64,000 nucleotides of DNA from AP-15 sp963781215 (GTDB lineage Bacteria > Pseudomonadota > Alphaproteobacteria > ATCC43930 > CGMCC-115725): the NCBI GenBank assembly GCA_963781215.1, contig CAWAFE010000045.1, positions 1 through 64,000 of the forward strand. Reading direction: 5' to 3'. A program made the translations under genes and the position numbers. The notes beneath the pieces were generated by a model. It was not told where the DNA came from and did no database searches. It worked only from the letters and a program-made list of their open reading frames with translations. This document shows positions 54,389 to 62,989 of this stretch, one piece after another (the first letter of the stretch is position 1; every line of letters starts with the position of its first letter).

Positions 54389-55267
54389 ATGACCGACACG
54401 CCCGAATACACGCCGCCCAAGGTCTGGGTTTGGAACAAGCCGAGCGGCGGCAGGTTCGCGAACATCAACCGCCCGACCGCGGGCGCCACACACGAAAAGG
54501 AATTGCCGGTCGGCAAGCACCCGATGCAGCTCTATTCGCTCGGCACGCCGAACGGGGTCAAGGTCACGATCATGCTCGAAGAGCTGCTGGCCCGCGGCCA
54601 TAAGGGTGCCGAGTACGATGCCTGGCTGATCCGGATCGGCGACGGCGACCAGTTCGGCAGCGGCTTTGTCGCGATCAACCCGAACTCGAAGATCCCGGCA
54701 TTGCTCGACCGCAGCGGCCCCAAGCCGATCCGGGTCTTCGAAACCGGTGCCATCCTGATGCACCTGGCCGAGAAGTTCGGCGAGTTCCTGCCGACCGAGG
54801 CCGCCGCGCGCGCGGAATGCCTCTCATGGCTGTTCTGGCAGATGGGCAGCACGCCCTACGTCGGCGGCGGCTTTGGCCATTTCTACGCCTATGCGCCGAC
54901 CAAGATCGAGTATGCGATCGATCGGTTTGCGATGGAGACGAAGCGCTTGCTCGACGTGCTCGATCGCCGGCTGGCGGAGAGCGAGTATGTCGCGGGCCCG
55001 GCCTACACGATCGCCGACATCGCGATCTTTCCCTGGTACGGCGGGCTGGCGAAGTTCGGCCAATACGGGGCGGCCGAATTCCTCGCGGTCCACGAGTACA
55101 AGAATGTCCAGCGCTGGGCCGACACCCTCCTCGAACGGCCGGCGGTAAGGCGCGGGCGCATGGTCAACCGCCTCTCCGGCGAGCCCTCGAGCCAATTGCA
55201 CGAGCGCCACGACGCCAGCGACTTCGAGACGAAGACCGCGGACAAGCTCGCCGCCGCCGCGAATTGA
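54389..55267 (+). CDS. yghU: Glutathione S-transferase family, YghU-type disulfide-bond oxidoreductase
   Basis: 292 residues, with the YghU/YfcG-like opening TPPKVWVWNKPSGGRFANIN, NRPTAG and thioredoxin-like domain MQLYSLGTPNGVKVTIMLEE. Thr/Asn of SLGTPNG takes the position of the GSH-activating residue, VAINPNSKIPALL holds the cis-Pro, and FETGAILMHLAEKFG marks the GSH-binding site. The C-terminal helical domain has YTIADIAIFPWYGG. It reduces disulfides or peroxides with glutathione in the cytoplasm. AAAGGAG precedes the ATG. In the same direction as the acyl-CoA synthetase. Confidence 0.87.
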   Translation: MTDTPEYTPPKVWVWNKPSGGRFANINRPTAGATHEKELPVGKHPMQLYSLGTPNGVKVTIMLEELLARGHKGAEYDAWLIRIGDGDQFGSGFVAINPNSKIPALLDRSGPKPIRVFETGAILMHLAEKFGEFLPTEAAARAECLSWLFWQMGSTPYVGGGFGHFYAYAPTKIEYAIDRFAMETKRLLDVLDRRLAESEYVAGPAYTIADIAIFPWYGGLAKFGQYGAAEFLAVHEYKNVQRWADTLLERPAVRRGRMVNRLSGEPSSQLHERHDASDFETKTADKLAAAAN

Positions 55268-55329
55268 CTGTTTTGCCCACGATAAGCAACAATCGATCTT
55301 GAGCCGCTCAACATCGGAGGAGTCCCATC

Positions 55330-56151
55330 ATGCCGCTCGATGCCGCCGTAGCCACCAAGACCCTGACCTCGACGCTCCATTATCTGAAACGCGGCGCCGA
55401 AAAGCCGGCGAGCTATCGCATCGAACCGCCGCCGGGCGTGCCGCGCTGGAACGGCACCGACGACCCGCACGACGTCACGATCGAGGACGCGCGCGGCCGT
55501 GAAGCGGAGTTCACGCTCGACCGCAACGGCTTCGCCCTGGTCAAGGCGCCGACTGCGGTCGCGGATTTCTATTCACCCGAGGAGATCAAGCGCGTCTACT
55601 ACCCCGAAGTCGAGCGCCTGGTGCGCGACACGCTGGGCGCCAGCCGCGTCTTCGTCTTCGACCACAACGTGCGCAACGCCACCCGGGATGGCCTAGCCAA
55701 ACCCTCACGGCAGGTGCACAACGACCATACGGTGAACTCGGCACCGCGCCGGGTGCGCGACCATCTCGGCGCCGACGCCGAAGAGCTGTTGAAGCACCGC
55801 TTCGGTATCGTCAATGTATGGCGGCCGATCCGCGGGCCGGTGCAGGATTCGCCGCTGGCGCTGTGCGACGCGCGCAGCTTCACCGACGACGATTTGATCG
55901 CCAGCGACCTCGTCTACGCCCATGTGCGCGGCGAGACCTCGCGGGTCGCGTACAACCCGGCGCACCGCTGGTACTATTTCTCGGACCTGCAACCCGACGA
56001 GGTGCTGTTCATCCGAGTGCACGACAGCGCCAATGACGGCCGCGCCCGGCTGTCGTTCCACACCTCCTTCGATAACCCGCTGACCCCCGATGCGCCGCCG
56101 CGGGAAAGCATCGAAGTGCGCACGCTGGTGTTCTTCCCACCGGCTGCCTGA
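55330..56151 (+). CDS. CmcJ/NvfI family oxidoreductase
   Basis: 273 residues. The family is related to cephamycin CmcJ and fungal NvfI, Fe(II)/2-oxoglutarate-like enzymes. FVFDHNVRNATRD, then SRQVHNDHTVNSAPRRVRDH with a probable H-x-D-like iron site, IVNVWRPIRGPVQDSPLAL and RWYYFSDLQPDEVLFIRVHD carry the conserved residues; the second His is probably in SFHTSFDNP. Many bacterial members have unknown substrates. CATCGGAGGAG lies upstream of the ATG, and the gene follows YghU by 62 bases. Confidence 0.85.
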   Translation: MPLDAAVATKTLTSTLHYLKRGAEKPASYRIEPPPGVPRWNGTDDPHDVTIEDARGREAEFTLDRNGFALVKAPTAVADFYSPEEIKRVYYPEVERLVRDTLGASRVFVFDHNVRNATRDGLAKPSRQVHNDHTVNSAPRRVRDHLGADAEELLKHRFGIVNVWRPIRGPVQDSPLALCDARSFTDDDLIASDLVYAHVRGETSRVAYNPAHRWYYFSDLQPDEVLFIRVHDSANDGRARLSFHTSFDNPLTPDAPPRESIEVRTLVFFPPAA

Positions 56152-56258
56152 CTCTGTTCTCTTGACGCGGCCGCCTTGCTCCGAGTGCCTTCGGGGCAAG
56201 GCGGCAGGGGCGTGCTCGAATATGCCTCACCACCGTCCGCCAACCGTGTGGCCGCCCC

Positions 56259-56868
56259 TCATTCCCGCAGCATCGCGGCGACCTGGTCGAGGCTTCGGAT
56301 GCGCGCGTACATTTTCATCGCCTTGTCGAGGCTGTAGGCGTGGGCGGCCGGGTCGCCGCTCCAGCAGCATTCGCGCACCACGACGGAGGCGAGGTCGAGG
56401 TTGAAGGCTTCGCGCACACTGGTCTCGACGCCGCTATTGGTGGCGCCGCCGCCGATGATGATCGTGTCGCGCCGCAGCATGTGCAGCAGCTCGGCGACAC
56501 CCGTCCCGTAGAAGGCGCTCGGCCGGCGCTTGAGAAAGACGTAATCCTCGGGTCGCGGCGCGATCTCGTCGGGGAAGCCGGCCTCCGCCGTGCCCTCGAT
56601 ACCGTTGGTCAGCGGCGGCACGCCGGTCTCCGCCGAAAGGTCGGTCGGCAGCAGGACGACGTCGGCGCCATCGGCGCGGCTGACCGGCGTCGTGTAGATC
56701 ACCGGCACGCCCGCCGCCCGGGCCGACCGCGATCATCCGCACCCAGGCATCGAGCACCGGGCGCATCGCGGCCCTGCGTGCAGAATCCGACGGCGTGAGC
56801 GCGCGCCGGCAGACGTCGTAAGCGATCAGCGCCGCCCGGCGCCGATCGATATGTTCGGGTTCGGGCAT
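56259..56868 (-). CDS. Isochorismatase-fold hydrolase-like protein, with a frameshift near 56725
   Basis: The N-terminal part (IDRRRAALIAYDVCRRALTP, with the first-strand Asp) is in one frame, and the rest (VIYTTPVSRADGADVVLLPT, then IIIGGGATNSGVETSVREAF) in another. Removing one G from GTCGGCCCGGG joins them into about 202 residues. Cysteine hydrolases of this fold have T-N-x-C-V-E; here the Cys position is Gly (TNSGVE), as in true isochorismatases such as EntB, so Cys-based hydrolysis is unlikely. AGGAGG before the ATG at 56868 favours this start over GTG at 56874. Confidence 0.76.
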
Positions 56869-57236
56869 CGCCACCTCCTCAGGTGAGGGAGAACTGCCCC
56901 GAGCGTAACCGCCCGACAGCCGAAATCAATTGGCTTCGCAAAGGAAACCATGACCACAAGACGTCGTGGTCCCCGCCAGTTGCCCGGATTGGCATGACTT
57001 CGATGGTCAATTTCGTCCGCCCTTCCCGATGCACGCTTGTTACCCGTCCGGTTCCGCCCCTCAACCGACCTTGCTGGCGCGCTGAGCCTGGACCCGTAAC
57101 GCCGATCGCACTGAGGATGCGCTTAGGTCTTCGTCCTCCGTTCACCGAGACCGGGCGGCCTGCATCGCGATGCATCACCGAGGCCCGACCCAATACCTAT
57201 TTCCTGGGGCCCACGGAATTCCCACATTCGTCTGCT
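56869..57236. other. Intergenic gap before the STAND gene
   Basis: About 370 bases. Open frames run through on both strands, but none shows a family signature or a good ribosome binding site. The region should hold the promoter of the STAND gene, which has no obvious site, so the true start may lie within this gap. Confidence 0.4.
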
Positions 57237-58809
57237 GTGAACCCGCAAACTCGAAGGCTCCTGATCCAACGTCTGCTCCAACCTATTGGTGTGATAGGTC
57301 CGGACTTCGAGCGCTTTGCTGGGCTCTTCCTGGACCATGTGCTCTCCACGCCGCTCGAGCACAACGGGTTGAACACGCTTGGCTTTTCGGTCAGCCGCGT
57401 GGTTGATAGCAGCAGCCCCGATGGTGCGATCGTGGCGGAATATTCAGCTGAGAACGACTACTTCACGAGAGGGATGCCCAAGGCCGAGAAGGACCTTGCC
57501 CACGCGTTGTCTCATCGTCCGAACGCGAAGCTGGTGCTCCTCATCGCCGCCCGACCGGATCGCCCCAGATCGCGGAGGAGTTCGTCCAGTCGGCAATGGC
57601 GAAGCCGGAGATGGCAGGGCGCTCGCTGCGGATCTGGGGTGCCGAACGCATTGCCGAATACCTGATCGACAAGATCACGTTCAACGACGTGGCGGTCGAG
57701 GCGTTGTCGGCCTATCTGCCCGCGCTCACCGAGATTTGGGAAGAAGCGGCGCGCGACCGCCTCTTCCCCGCGCCAGACCCGCGGCACCTGCCGCGTCCCG
57801 CGGTCTCCGACGAGAATTCATCGGCGCCTCAGCAGCAACACATGCGTCAGCTTGGGCGGCATCGCCGGTAGTGGAAAATCGGACGCGGCGAAGGCCTACG
57901 GCGCCGATCACCGCCAGGACTACGACCTTCTGATCTGGCTCGACGGCGACGAGGTCCGCCGCGTGGAGGACCTGCGGGCGGCCTTGCTGATGCGGGGACA
58001 AGAGAAGCGCAACATAGCAAGTTTGATGCGGACCCGTCGTTGCCTAGTGGTGATCGATGACCCCAAGACGCCGCCCGAAGCCTTGACGCTAGCTGCGTTT
58101 TGCGGCCCGGGCTCCCACGTTCTGGTCACAAGTCGGGAACTCCAGCTCGACGACTATGCGATACCGGCGATGTCACCTGCCGAAGCGCACGCTGTCCTCG
58201 ATGCCGGCATGCCCGAGACTTGTCCACAAGACGTCTTTGATAAGAATCTGGGCGACCGTCGGGGGCCATCCGCTGAGCTTGGCCCTCATGAACGGTGCCG
58301 TCCGCGACGGCGCCACTTGGCGCGACATTCATGACGATTGCGCGGCGGTGGGCCGCCTGCCCGACGCGACGCAGCGGCTGGCGGATCGCCTCCTGCTGCG
58401 GCGCCGAGATCTCCTACAAGACCCGCTTGCCGTCTTTGAGTGGGCCGGTCGACCCGACTGCGATGCTGGCTTTCTTCGGTTCGCGGTCCATCCCGCCGGC
58501 GTACGCATCCTGCGTAGCCACGCATTGACCGCTGCGGACCGCGATGCCGTGGTCCGTTTGCATGACGTGGTGTTCTCCAGTCTTTCCAGCCTGGACTGGT
58601 GGACACCGGGCGGCCACACGCGGCTCGACGATCAGCTCGAGTCCTATCTAATCGCGGCGTCCGCGACCAATGATCTGAGCCTCTGGAGTGCGGCTGGAAG
58701 CTACCGGCGCCGGCTTGAAGCCCTTGTCGCCGCCGGTGACCTTCGCCCTGCCTTCCTGCTTGCCCTGCTGACGGTCTGGCCGCCGGAGGAAATCGACCCC
58801 GGCCCACTA
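57237..58809 (+). pseudogene. STAND (NB-ARC) ATPase, 5' part: nuclease-like domain plus P-loop, frameshifted and IS-split
   Basis: The GTG start at 57237 (VNPQTRRLLIQRLLQPIGV) is tentative. Residues about 10-150 hold DFERFAGLFLDHVLSTPLEH, then FSVSRVVDSSSPDGAIVAEY and SAENDYFTRGMPKAEKDL, like the restriction-endonuclease-type domains in front of NACHT and NB-ARC proteins; the identification is from pattern only. Next come a Walker A GGIAGSGKSDAAK, a Walker B CLVVIDDP and GSHVLVTSRE, the NB-ARC set. Then VGGHPLSLALMNGAVRDGAT matches the G-x-P-L-A-L part. Frame changes at about 57550, 57845 and 58235 are needed. The piece ends at the TA where IS630 inserted. Confidence 0.74.
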
Positions 58810-59943
58810 GTGCACTGGCTCAAACGGAAGGTACAGGCAGTCGGTTGAGCTTGGCGAGAATGGCGTCGGCGGGTTTGGTCCAGACGAAGGGCTTGGGGTC
58901 ATCATTGTGCGCTTTGAGATAGCGGTTGATAGCGGCCTGGAGGTCGGCGATGGAGCGGAAGACGCCGCGCTTGAGGCGCTCTCGGGTGAGTGCGGAGAAG
59001 AAGTTCTCGACGGCGTTGAGCCAGGAACCCGAGGTTGGCGTGAAGTGGAAGGTCCAGCGCGGATGGCGGGCGAGCCAAGCTTTGACTTTGGGATGCTTAT
59101 GGGTGGCGTAGTTATCGAGGATGGCGTGGACCGGCTTGTCGGTCGGCGCCGCGCGTTCGACGGCGTTGAGGAAGCGGATGAATTCCTGATGGGTGTGGCG
59201 CTGCATGCAACGGCCGAGGACGACGCCGTCTAGCGTGTTGAGGGCGGCAAACAAGGTCGTCGTGCCGTGGCGCTTGTAGTCATGCGTCATGGTCCCGCAC
59301 TTGCCGGGCTTCATGGGCAGACCCGGCTGGGTGCGATCGAGTGCCTGGATCTGGGATTTCTCGTCGATCGACAGCACCACGGCATGGGCCGGTGGATGCA
59401 TATAGAGGCCGACAATGTCCTCGACCTTTTCAGCGAAGGCGGGGTCGGTGGAGCGCTTGAAGGTGCGTATGCGGTGCGGCTGCAGGCGGTGCTTTTCCCA
59501 GATCCGTTGGATCGTGCGCAACGACAGGCCAACCGCCTTGGCCATCGCCCGGCCGGTCCAGTGGGTGGTCTCGCCCGGCGGCTCGGCACAGGTCAGCGCC
59601 AGCACCGCGGCCACGGTGGCGGGCGCCACCGGTGCTTTGCCCGGCGGTCGGGTCTTGTCGCGCAACAGACCTTCCACCCCGGCCTCGGCATAGCGGCGCT
59701 GCCAGCGCCACACCGCCGGACGGCTGACCCCAGCGCGCCGCGCGACCTCGATGACCGGCAGCCGATCCGCCGAGAACAGGACAATCCGGGACCGCTGCAG
59801 ATGCTTCAGCGGCCGGCTCCGATCGCCGACCATCGCGGTCAACCGCGCACGATCCTCGGCTCCAACGACGACGCAGACTTCCTGTGCCATGCCCCGACAA
59901 TAGCACACTTCGCCTGTTGAATCCTATGTTTGTGTCAGTGCAC
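58810..59943 (-). mobile_element. Complete IS630-family insertion sequence, 1134 bp, TA target duplication
   Basis: The left end GTGCACTGGCTCAAAC and the inverse of the right end GTGCACTGACACAAAC match at 14 of 16 positions. Both sides are flanked by TA (58808-58809 and 59944-59945), the usual IS630 target duplication. It carries one intact transposase gene on the minus strand. Removing the IS and one TA restores the host frame: D-P-G-P-L joins G-D-P-A-A. The well-kept ends imply a recent insertion. Confidence 0.92.
58820..59890 (-). CDS. IS630 family transposase
   Basis: 356 residues from the ATG at 59890 (MAQEVCVVVGAEDRARLTAM). The N-terminal helix-turn-helix includes VIEVARRAGVSRPAVWRWQR. 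The DDE triad is Asp in VVLSIDEKSQIQALDRTQ, Asp in VHAILDNYATHKHPK and Glu in SGSWLNAVENFFSALTRERL. All are intact, so the enzyme is probably active. A start at 59908 would add six residues. It is a different IS630 lineage from the fragment at 37283-37785. Confidence 0.95.
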   Translation of the reverse strand: MAQEVCVVVGAEDRARLTAMVGDRSRPLKHLQRSRIVLFSADRLPVIEVARRAGVSRPAVWRWQRRYAEAGVEGLLRDKTRPPGKAPVAPATVAAVLALTCAEPPGETTHWTGRAMAKAVGLSLRTIQRIWEKHRLQPHRIRTFKRSTDPAFAEKVEDIVGLYMHPPAHAVVLSIDEKSQIQALDRTQPGLPMKPGKCGTMTHDYKRHGTTTLFAALNTLDGVVLGRCMQRHTHQEFIRFLNAVERAAPTDKPVHAILDNYATHKHPKVKAWLARHPRWTFHFTPTSGSWLNAVENFFSALTRERLKRGVFRSIADLQAAINRYLKAHNDDPKPFVWTKPADAILAKLNRLPVPSV

Positions 59944-59945
59944 TA

Positions 59946-61119
59946 GGAGATCCGGCGGCCAAGGCAGCAGCGCTGGCGGCGGCAGGGCGTCCGGTCGACC
60001 CAGTGGAGTTTCGGCTGCTCATCGAGACCGTCGAGCAACTATTCCGTCGCGCACAAACGCAGGGGAAGGCAGCGGTGACAGCCTTCCTCGACGCCAGCCT
60101 ACCGATGTTCGATAGCCTGGCCGCGCTTCCGACCCTGAGCCCTCGGCAAACAGCCGAGATTCATCACCATCGCGGCAAGGTCTATCGTTGGCTGCACCGC
60201 GATCCGGATGCTCTTCGCGAGTTCGAAACGGTGATGTCCGGGCCGTTTCCGCTCGACGCCACGTGCCTGCAGCTGATCCGCCTCTACAAGCGGAGTAGGA
60301 AGTTCTCGGCGGCCGCAGACCTCGGCAAGGAGGTTCTGAGGGCGGCGGAAGTCACTGGTGACGTTTCGCCCTCGGTGTTGCTGGCAGTAATCCAGGATCT
60401 GCCTTGGCAGGATGCTCCGGTTCGGACGCGGCTCCTTTGGCCAAAGCAGGCCTTCATCGAACAGACCATCATCAGCCACGCGAATGCCGGCTACGATCAA
60501 GCATATAAAACCCTAGCAGCGGTGGCGCGCTGGTGGTCCAAGGAGGCGCCGGAGGTCTTGACGCGCGTTCTGGCCGCGATCCCCGCCCTGAGCGCGGAAC
60601 GCGTCAACGACGACGAGGATCGCTTTGCTTTTGGGGACATCCTGTTCGAGGCGTCGCGGGCGTCGGGTGCCGAAGCGAGGGAGACCCAGATGCTCGCCTT
60701 GTCCTTTTTTGAGGCCGAGGACAAGCCGAAGAACTTCCACATTCAGCGTCACGCGGAACTGTTGCTCGACATGGGCCGAGCTCGCAAAGCTGAAGCGCTG
60801 CTGAAGGCCCACAGGCAGCTCGAACTCCAGCTGCTGGATCCACCGTCTGATGGCACGGGCCCGTCTCGCACAGGATGACGCGACCGCCGCACTGGTCTGG
60901 ATTGATCGCGCCTTGGCGGACGACAAGGGGGTCAACCGACACGACGAGTTCCTGGAACTCCGTTACGAGATCCGCCGAGCACTCGGCGATGCGGATGCTC
61001 TAGGAGATCTTAGGGTAGCGGTCGATCTTGCGCCGGCGGGCCGGCGGCGCGCCCGGCTCGAGTCCGTGCTCGCAGCCGCGACGAGGAAGTCTGATGCCGC
61101 TCGATGGTCCGGTGGCTAG
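59946..61119 (+). pseudogene. STAND ATPase, 3' part: helical/TPR-like C-terminus
   Basis: Continues the protein split by IS630: GDPAAKAAALAAAGRPVDPV, then EFRLLIETVEQLFRRAQTQG. The remaining sequence is a series of helix pairs: IHHHRGKVYRWLHRDPDALR, FSAAADLGKEVLRAAE and HAELLLDMGRARKAEALLKA are TPR-like. A final frame change at about 60860 leads to ARARLAQDDATAALVWIDRA and a TPR-type end DAARWSGG. C-terminal TPR arrays in STAND proteins normally sense the trigger. The 3' part cannot be made with the 5' part while the IS is present, so the gene is inactive as assembled. Confidence 0.74.
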
Positions 61120-61202
61120 AGGTCGGTTCGGCCAAGCCTGATGTGCGGCCTATGGCTGTTATTGGTGCGTAGCGGCCGTCGGTGCGGATCGGTGTGGTCT
61201 GT

Positions 61203-62843
61203 CTAAGCCAGCGCCAGCTTGCGATAGCCGTCTGCCCTCACCGCGTCGCAGTGCTCGCGGAAGGCCGGGTGGCCGCCGCTGTAGCGCATGATCTTGCGGG
61301 TCTCTTTGCCCTCGACGTTGCGGTTGACGCCGGTCATCCACGAGTCGATCTCGTTCATCAAGAGCCCCTCGCCCGTCGCGAGGACGTGTCGGGTCCAGTC
61401 GGCGACGCCGGTGGAGGTGGCTTCGATGCGCGTCAGACCCCGCTCTTGGGCAAAGCGCACCAGGCCGGTCACCCACTCGACGCTGTATTCGGCGGCGCGC
61501 GGAAAGTTGCCGAGCCCGGCATGCGGGCCCATCACCATCAGCATGTTGGGGAAGCCCTCGACCAGGATGCCGAGATAGGTCTGCGGTCCCGCCGCCCACT
61601 TATCCTTCAGCCGCTGACCGTCGATCCCGCGGATATCGATCCGGTCGAAGCTGCCGGTGATCGCGTCGAAACCGGTGGCGTAGATGATCATATCGAATTC
61701 GTATTCGGCGTCGCTGGTCTTGATTCCCGCGGGCGTGATGCGTTCGATCGGGGTTTCGTTGATGTCAATGAGCGTGACGTTGGGCTGGTTGTAGACCTCG
61801 TAGTAGCGGGTCTCCAGCGGCACGCGGCGAGTGCCGAAGCCGTGGTTCTTCGGGATCAGCTTCTCGGCGACCAAGGGGTCCTTGACGCGCTCGCGGATCT
61901 TGCGGGCGATGAAGTCGGAGACCAGCGCGTTCGCCTCGCGGTCGACCAGGATGTCGCGGAAATTGCCCTGCCAGATGCCGAAGCCGGGCTCGGCGTACAG
62001 CTTCTCCCAGAAGGCCTCGCGTTCGTCGGGCGTCACCTCGAAAGTGGCGCGCGGGTCGGGGGCGTGGATGAAGCAGCCGGGAGTCTCGGCGCAGCGCGCC
62101 AGGATCTCGGGGTAATTGGCCCGGATCTGGCGCATCTCGTCGGCGCCGATCTTGCCGTTGTGCAATGGCGCGCACCATTGCGGAGTGCGCTGAAAAACAG
62201 TCAGGTGGCCGACGGTCTTGGCCACTTCCTGGATCGTCTGCACCGCGGTGGCGCCGGTGCCGATCACCGCGACCCTCTTGCCCGCGAAGTTCACCTTTTC
62301 CTTGGGCCAGTAGTGGGTATGGCAGGACTGGCCCTTGAACGCGTCGACGCCTGCGATGCGCGGCATGGTCGGGGCAGAGAGCACGCCAATCGCGGTAATC
62401 AAAAGGCGTGTGTTGTAATGCCTGTCGTCCTCCAGCACGATTTCCCAGCTACGCGTGTCTTCCTGGTAATGCGCGGCGGCAACTCGGCTGTTGCACTGGA
62501 TGTCGCGGCGCAGGTCGAACTTGTCGGCGACATAATTCAGATACCGCTCGTTCTCGGGCTGACCTGAGAAGCGCTCGGCCCAGTGCCATTCCTCCAGCAG
62601 CTCCGGCGAAAAGGAGTAGCCGTAGGTATAGCTCTCCGAATCGAAGCGGGCGCCGGGATAGCGGTTCCAGTACCAGGTGCCGCCGACACCGGTGCCGGTC
62701 TCGAACACCCGTACTCTGAGGCCGAGCTGGCGCAGCCGGTAGAGCTGGTAGAGGCCGGAAACGCCGGCGCCGAGGATGACCGCGTCGAAATCCGCAGCCG
62801 GGTCGGCTTCGACGTTGCGCGCTGCCGTCTGCAAACCGGTCAT
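61203..62843 (-). CDS. Flavin-containing Baeyer-Villiger monooxygenase
   Basis: 546 residues from the ATG at 62843, preceded by AGGAG at 7 bases. FAD-binding AVILGAGVSGLYQLYRLRQL, the BVMO fingerprint FKGQSCHTHYWP (F-x-G-x-x-x-H-x-x-x-W-P), and NADP-binding VAVIGTGATAVQTIQEVAKT are present. It inserts oxygen beside a ketone or aldehyde using NADPH. The upstream in-frame start at 62909 is rejected for lack of a ribosome binding site. Complete and without frameshift. Confidence 0.94.
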   Translation of the reverse strand: MTGLQTAARNVEADPAADFDAVILGAGVSGLYQLYRLRQLGLRVRVFETGTGVGGTWYWNRYPGARFDSESYTYGYSFSPELLEEWHWAERFSGQPENERYLNYVADKFDLRRDIQCNSRVAAAHYQEDTRSWEIVLEDDRHYNTRLLITAIGVLSAPTMPRIAGVDAFKGQSCHTHYWPKEKVNFAGKRVAVIGTGATAVQTIQEVAKTVGHLTVFQRTPQWCAPLHNGKIGADEMRQIRANYPEILARCAETPGCFIHAPDPRATFEVTPDEREAFWEKLYAEPGFGIWQGNFRDILVDREANALVSDFIARKIRERVKDPLVAEKLIPKNHGFGTRRVPLETRYYEVYNQPNVTLIDINETPIERITPAGIKTSDAEYEFDMIIYATGFDAITGSFDRIDIRGIDGQRLKDKWAAGPQTYLGILVEGFPNMLMVMGPHAGLGNFPRAAEYSVEWVTGLVRFAQERGLTRIEATSTGVADWTRHVLATGEGLLMNEIDSWMTGVNRNVEGKETRKIMRYSGGHPAFREHCDAVRADGYRKLALA

Positions 62844-62989
62844 TTTATGCTCCTGACGCCGCAGATGGACCACTTGGCCGGCAAACGATCCGCAAAGCGG
62901 CAAAGACATCGTAACTTACACTCATCGTCGACGCAAAGGTGGAAGCGGCCCGTCCGTTGCCTTAACCGGCGCCGGCGTGAACTCTTCGA

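Noticed and set aside
56883..57236. N-terminal extension of the STAND frame upstream of 57237
   Set aside because: Peptide is rich in Arg, Pro and Thr without fold-like pattern; no conserved segment or ribosome binding site was seen.
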